Assembly (NCBI GenBank): GCA_963747105.1
Contig: CAVVEC010000002.1
Coordinates: 124,001 to 188,000 of the forward strand
Direction: 5' to 3'
Length of the DNA stretch: 64,000 bases
From: CAVVEC01 sp963747105
GTDB taxonomy: Bacteria > Acidobacteriota > Terriglobia > Terriglobales > Acidobacteriaceae
In this document: piece after piece, positions 60,541 through 64,000 of the stretch
Position numbering within the stretch: the first letter of the stretch is position 1
Layout of the letters: every line of letters begins with the position of its first letter
Made by a program: the position numbers and the translations under genes
The notes under the pieces: generated by a model
Database searches by the model: none
Told to the model about the DNA's origin: nothing
Seen by the model: the letters and a program-made list of their open reading frames with translations, nothing else

Positions 60541-62630
60541 CTACCACACCCGGCACGCGTTCGCATGGACCATGGGTTGTCCGGCATGGCAGCCGAAGGC
60601 GTGGGCGAATTCGGGCATGTTGGCGACCACGTTGTTCACGCGGTAACGATTCAGCGAATGGCCCTGCGTCATGACCGCGGTGCGGGCAGCTTCCGGGCGG
60701 TCTATCCCCGCACCACACGTTGGCGTAGGCCAGAAAGAAATTCTGCAGTTCGGTCAGACCGTCGTCCGCCGGTGTGTCCAAGTCTTTGCCTTGTGACTTG
60801 AGTGTGTTCTGCAGCGCAGCCAGCGCCAAGTGGACGCCGCCATTATCGGCGGTGTCTTCTCCCGCGGAGAGTTTTCCGTTTTGCTTCACCCCGGCTTCGG
60901 GAACTTCCTGCGTGTATTCGTCGTGAATGCATTTGTCCCGCTCTTCGTAGTTGGCGGAATCGGCCGGGGTCCACCAGTCGTTCAGATTGCCGTTGGCGTC
61001 GAATTTGCGGCCCTGATCGTCAAAGCCGTGGGTGATCTCGTGTCCGATCACCATCCCGATGGCGCCGTAGTTCACTGCGTCAATCTCCTCCGCGTCAAAA
61101 AACGGAGGCTGAAGAATCCCGGCAGGGAAGTTGATGGTGTTGGTCTGCGCGTCTTCATAGGCGTTGACCGTGGGCGGAGTCATGCCCCACTCTTGGCGGT
61201 CAGCCGGTTTGCCGAACTTCGCCATGCGGCGATCGATCTCGAAGTGCGCGGAACGTGCACGTTGCCCAAAAAGTCATCGCGCTTGATTACCAGCGGGAGT
61301 AGTCGAGCCAGTGGTCGGGATAGCCGATCTTATCGACTTGGGCAGCGAGCTTGACGTGCGCCAGTGCCTTGGTTTGCGGCGACATCCAGGAGGCCGCATC
61401 AATGTCCTGATGGAGAGCGGCTTCGATGGCTTTGACCATCTGCAGCATGCGATCTTTGTTCTCCGGAGGAAAATATTTGGCCACATAAGCCTGCCCGACA
61501 GCTTCCCCCAGATCGGCGTCGGCATTCACCGAGCAGCGCCGCCAGCGCGGCTGGATCTCCTTGGCCCCGGACAAGTGGCGGCCGTAGAAGTCGAAAGTTC
61601 TCCTCAACGAATGCCTGGCTCAGGAAAGGAGCCATAAAGTGCAGCGTCGAGTACCGCAAATAGGCGCGCCAGTGTTCGATCGATTCGAGAAGAAATCAGG
61701 TTCTCCATGCCGCGGAAGAAATCGGGCGCCAGCACTAGATATTGTGGCGAGGCGGCGCGTGCATCGCGGCAAAATAGTGGCTCCAGTTAAACGAGGGGGT
61801 CAGTGCCTGCAATTGTTCGAGCGACATCTTGTTGTTCAGGTTCTTGGGATCGCGGCGGGCAACAATGTCCATCGCGGCACGTGCCAATCCGGTTTCGATG
61901 GTCAGCACGGATTGCGCATCGGTCGCTGCCTGGGCTTGCGGTCTCACCCGCTGAGTTCGAGCATGTTGGCGACGTGTTTAACATATTGGTCGCGGATCTG
62001 CTTTGATTTGTCATCGTCGTTAAGATAAAACTCGCGCCCCGGCAGGCCCATGCCGGACTGGTCGATAGCGGCCAGCGTCATGCGGGCATTGTCGAAATCG
62101 GGCCAGGCATAGAGGCCGAACAGCACACCCTGATATTCGGCATCGATTCTGTTGAGGTCCGCGGGGCGGATGACCTGATGAATGCGGGCCACGAGTTCGG
62201 GAAGCTGCGACTTGCTGGGCAGCTTGGCAATGTGGTCCAGCATCGGGAGCAATGGATCTATTCCGAGCTTGTCCGTCGTGGCTTCGTCCACGCAGGAAGC
62301 GTAGTAGTCGCCAATCTTTTGCTCGATGGGTGTCCGATTCGAGGCCCCGGCAGCGCTCTCCAGCGTGTTACGCACTGCGGCGTTGTTCCAGACGTTAAGC
62401 TTTGCAAAGGTCCCCGATCGGCTTTGATCGGCCGGTATGGGATTCGCTTTGATCCACTTGGTGCAGGCATATTGGAAGAAGTCAGAGCAAGGGGTGAGAG
62501 ACTTGTCGGCCTGATCGGGGCTGAAATGCTGGAGCGCCGGCATCGAGTCTTGCGATGCCGGAGCGGTTTGAGAGAATGAAACAGGGCACAGAGCAAGCAC
62601 AGCGAAAACGGTCAAAAGACGCATAAACAT
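60541..62630 (-). pseudogene. M13-family (neprilysin/PepO-like) metallopeptidase, multiply frameshifted
   Basis: From 62630 (signal peptide LLTVFAVLALCPVSFSQ) the reading frame is intact for about 225 codons (SLTPCSDFFQYACTKWI, IPADQSRSGTFAKLN). It then passes through other frames near 61945, 61735 and 61600 (YVAKYFPPENKDRMLQMVKAIEAAL), and 61225 onward carries the active site: NYGAIGMVIGHEITHGFDDQG (HExxH) and GEDTADNGG. It ends FAHAFGCHAGQPMVH...CRVW at 60541. About 690 residues, the normal size. At least four indels, probably assembly errors. Predicted periplasmic peptidase. Confidence 0.85.
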
Positions 62631-62776
62631 TCCCTTTCCCGTGACGTAATAGCTAAGTTAGACGGTGGAACTGCGGAATTGTAACAGCAAAAAGATTCTG
62701 ATTCGTAACGGTTGGCCGGAATTTAATACACTAAATCGATCCCAGAATAAGGACCAATTCAGTGCACAGTTTTGCG

Positions 62777-64000
62777 ATGCGGTTTCATCACCGGGTCATC
62801 ATTTCCGCCGTCGCTCTGTTCGTTACGTTATCGGCGAGTGGGCAGCCAGTTCCTCTGGAACTCTATAGCGGCCTCCACTGGCGGCTGATTGGGCCGTTTC
62901 GCGGAGGGCGTGCGGTCGCGTCGCCGGGCATTCCCGGCAACCCACCACGTTTTACTTTGGAGCGGTCGATGGAGGGATCTGGCAAACCACCGACGGCGGC
63001 GTGGTCTGGAAGCCGATTTTCGATAGTCAAGCGTGTGGCTTCCATCGGCGCCTTGGCCGTGGCTCCGTCAGATCCGAAGGTGATTTATGCGGGTACAGGT
63101 GAGTCCGATATTCGCTCTGACTCTTTCTTCTGGCGATGGGGTTTACAAGTCGACCGATGGCGGGCAGACGTGGGCGAATGTTGGCTTGCGAGACTCGCGC
63201 CAGATCAGCCGGATTGTGGTCGATCCGCGAGAATCGCCAACATGGTTTACGTCGCTGTGCTGGGACATGCGTATGCGCCGAATGCGGAGCGCGGAGTTTA
63301 TAAGTCCAGCGACGGCGGCTCGAACTGGACAAGAGTTCTGGATCAGGGGCCAGAGACTGGCGCCGCGATCTAGCCATCGCCGCAGGCAACCCGAACATAT
63401 TGTTTGCCATGATGTGGCGAACCCATCGTCCTCCGTGGAGCACTTACGCGCCGATCATCGAGCCGGGCGGCGGCCTTTATCGTTCCGGCGACGGCGGCCA
63501 GACGTGGTCGCATCTGACGGGCAAGGGATTGCCGGAGGGCGATTGGGCGCGCACCGGCGTCGCCGTTTCCGCAGATGGCAAGCGGGTTTATGCGCTCATT
63601 GATGCTAAGAGCCCGGGGCTCTACCGTTCCGACGATGGCGGCGACACATGGGCTCTGGCCGATTCCGACAAGCGAATCACCAACCGCTCCTGGTATTTCG
63701 GCAGCGTGACTGTCGATCCGCAGAATCCGGACGTGCTTTACATCCCGAACACTGCGCTCTATCGATCGGAGGATGGCGGCAAGACGATTTCCATTGTGCG
63801 CGGCGCGCCGGGTGGGGACGATTATCACCAGATTTGGGTCGATCCCAAAGATTCTTCCCGCATGGTTCTCGGGCACCGACCAGGGAACCACGATCAGCGT
63901 TGATTACGGCCGGACCTGGAGCTCCTGGTACAACCAGCCGACGGCGCAGCTTTATCACGTCATCACCGATGACAAGTTTCCTTACGCGGTGTATGGCAGC
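62777..64000 (+). pseudogene. BNR/WD40-like repeat exoprotein, 5' part, frameshifted and cut by the window end
   Basis: Starts at ATG 62777 with a signal peptide (RVIISAVALFVTLSASGQ), then LYSGLHWRLIGPFRGGRA. After frame changes it reads DGGIWQTTDGGVVWKPIF, SIGALAVAPSDPKVIYAGTGE, DGVYKSTDGGQTWANVGL, GVYKSSDGGSNWTRVLDQG, GLYRSDDGGDTWALADSDKR. These repeats (STDGGQTW) are BNR/sialidase-type beta-propeller blades. At least three shifts. The protein continues beyond the window. Probably a large secreted propeller, as in VPS10/sortilin-like proteins of Acidobacteriota. Confidence 0.75.

Noticed and set aside
1..64000. CRISPR array or cas operon
   Set aside because: No regularly spaced repeats were seen, and the Cas4-like domain belongs to a DUF2779 protein with no cas neighbours.

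Overview
The window looks like part of an Acidobacteriota chromosome. The reasons are a Carboxypeptidase-regulatory-domain/TonB receptor (50.3-53.7 kb), an M13 peptidase, a BNR-repeat exoprotein, DinB and SnoaL-like genes and several small acidic or AT-hook-like proteins that I associate with that phylum. This is judged by eye; no search was run.

Layout. Positions 1 to about 49.5 kb are accessory DNA, and the conserved chromosome follows. The boundary is a 48-bp copy of the 3' half of a tRNA-Asp(GUC) gene (49453-49500). A second identical copy lies at 47346-47393. Neither copy has the 5' half of the tRNA, so the intact tRNA should lie left of the window. Two integration events probably share this site. 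The 2.1 kb between the copies holds a tyrosine integrase, an excisionase-like gene and a gene fragment.

Island modules, left to right. (a) 0.2-5 kb: small genes and a P4-type primase-helicase whose two halves meet at a -1 slippery heptamer, followed by an origin-like cluster of GTTTC repeats. (b) 5-13 kb: defence-like genes: a PD-(D/E)XK protein, a broken Mom-like DNA-modification gene, a DisA-type cyclase-like protein translationally coupled to a broken VEVT nuclease-like gene, an HTH-GNAT pair and a second VEVT gene. (c) 13-15.5 kb: small secreted or metallopeptidase genes. (d) 15.5-17.6 kb: a mer-like operon with a MerR-type promoter and a very likely selenoprotein (UGA inside a UxxC motif, with a bSECIS-like hairpin). 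(e) 17.7-28.3 kb: a one-directional run of small catabolic or accessory genes (MFS, haloacetate dehalogenase, SnoaL, DinB, VOC, DUF6632) with three copies of a tail repeat, then a resolvase. (f) 28.5-37.4 kb: nuclease and restriction genes (DUF2130 relic, DUF2779, HNH, C5 methylase with HNH and Vsr, GmrSD). (g) 37.6-47.1 kb: uncharacterised genes, a GGDEF protein, a PIN-like protein, a DksA-like protein and RecD2.

Right flank, 50-64 kb: TonB receptor with a strong terminator, a porin-like protein, a peptidase MA/TPR protein, aldehyde dehydrogenase, a HigBA module with a visible operator, two parS-like sites, an M13 peptidase and a truncated BNR protein.

Caution. Many conserved genes on both sides of the boundary carry single-base frameshifts, often at short G or C runs (Mom-like, MerT-like, resolvase, GmrSD, GGDEF, TonB receptor, ALDH, M13, BNR). 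Part of this may be assembly indel error rather than decay, and every split gene below should be read with that in mind.
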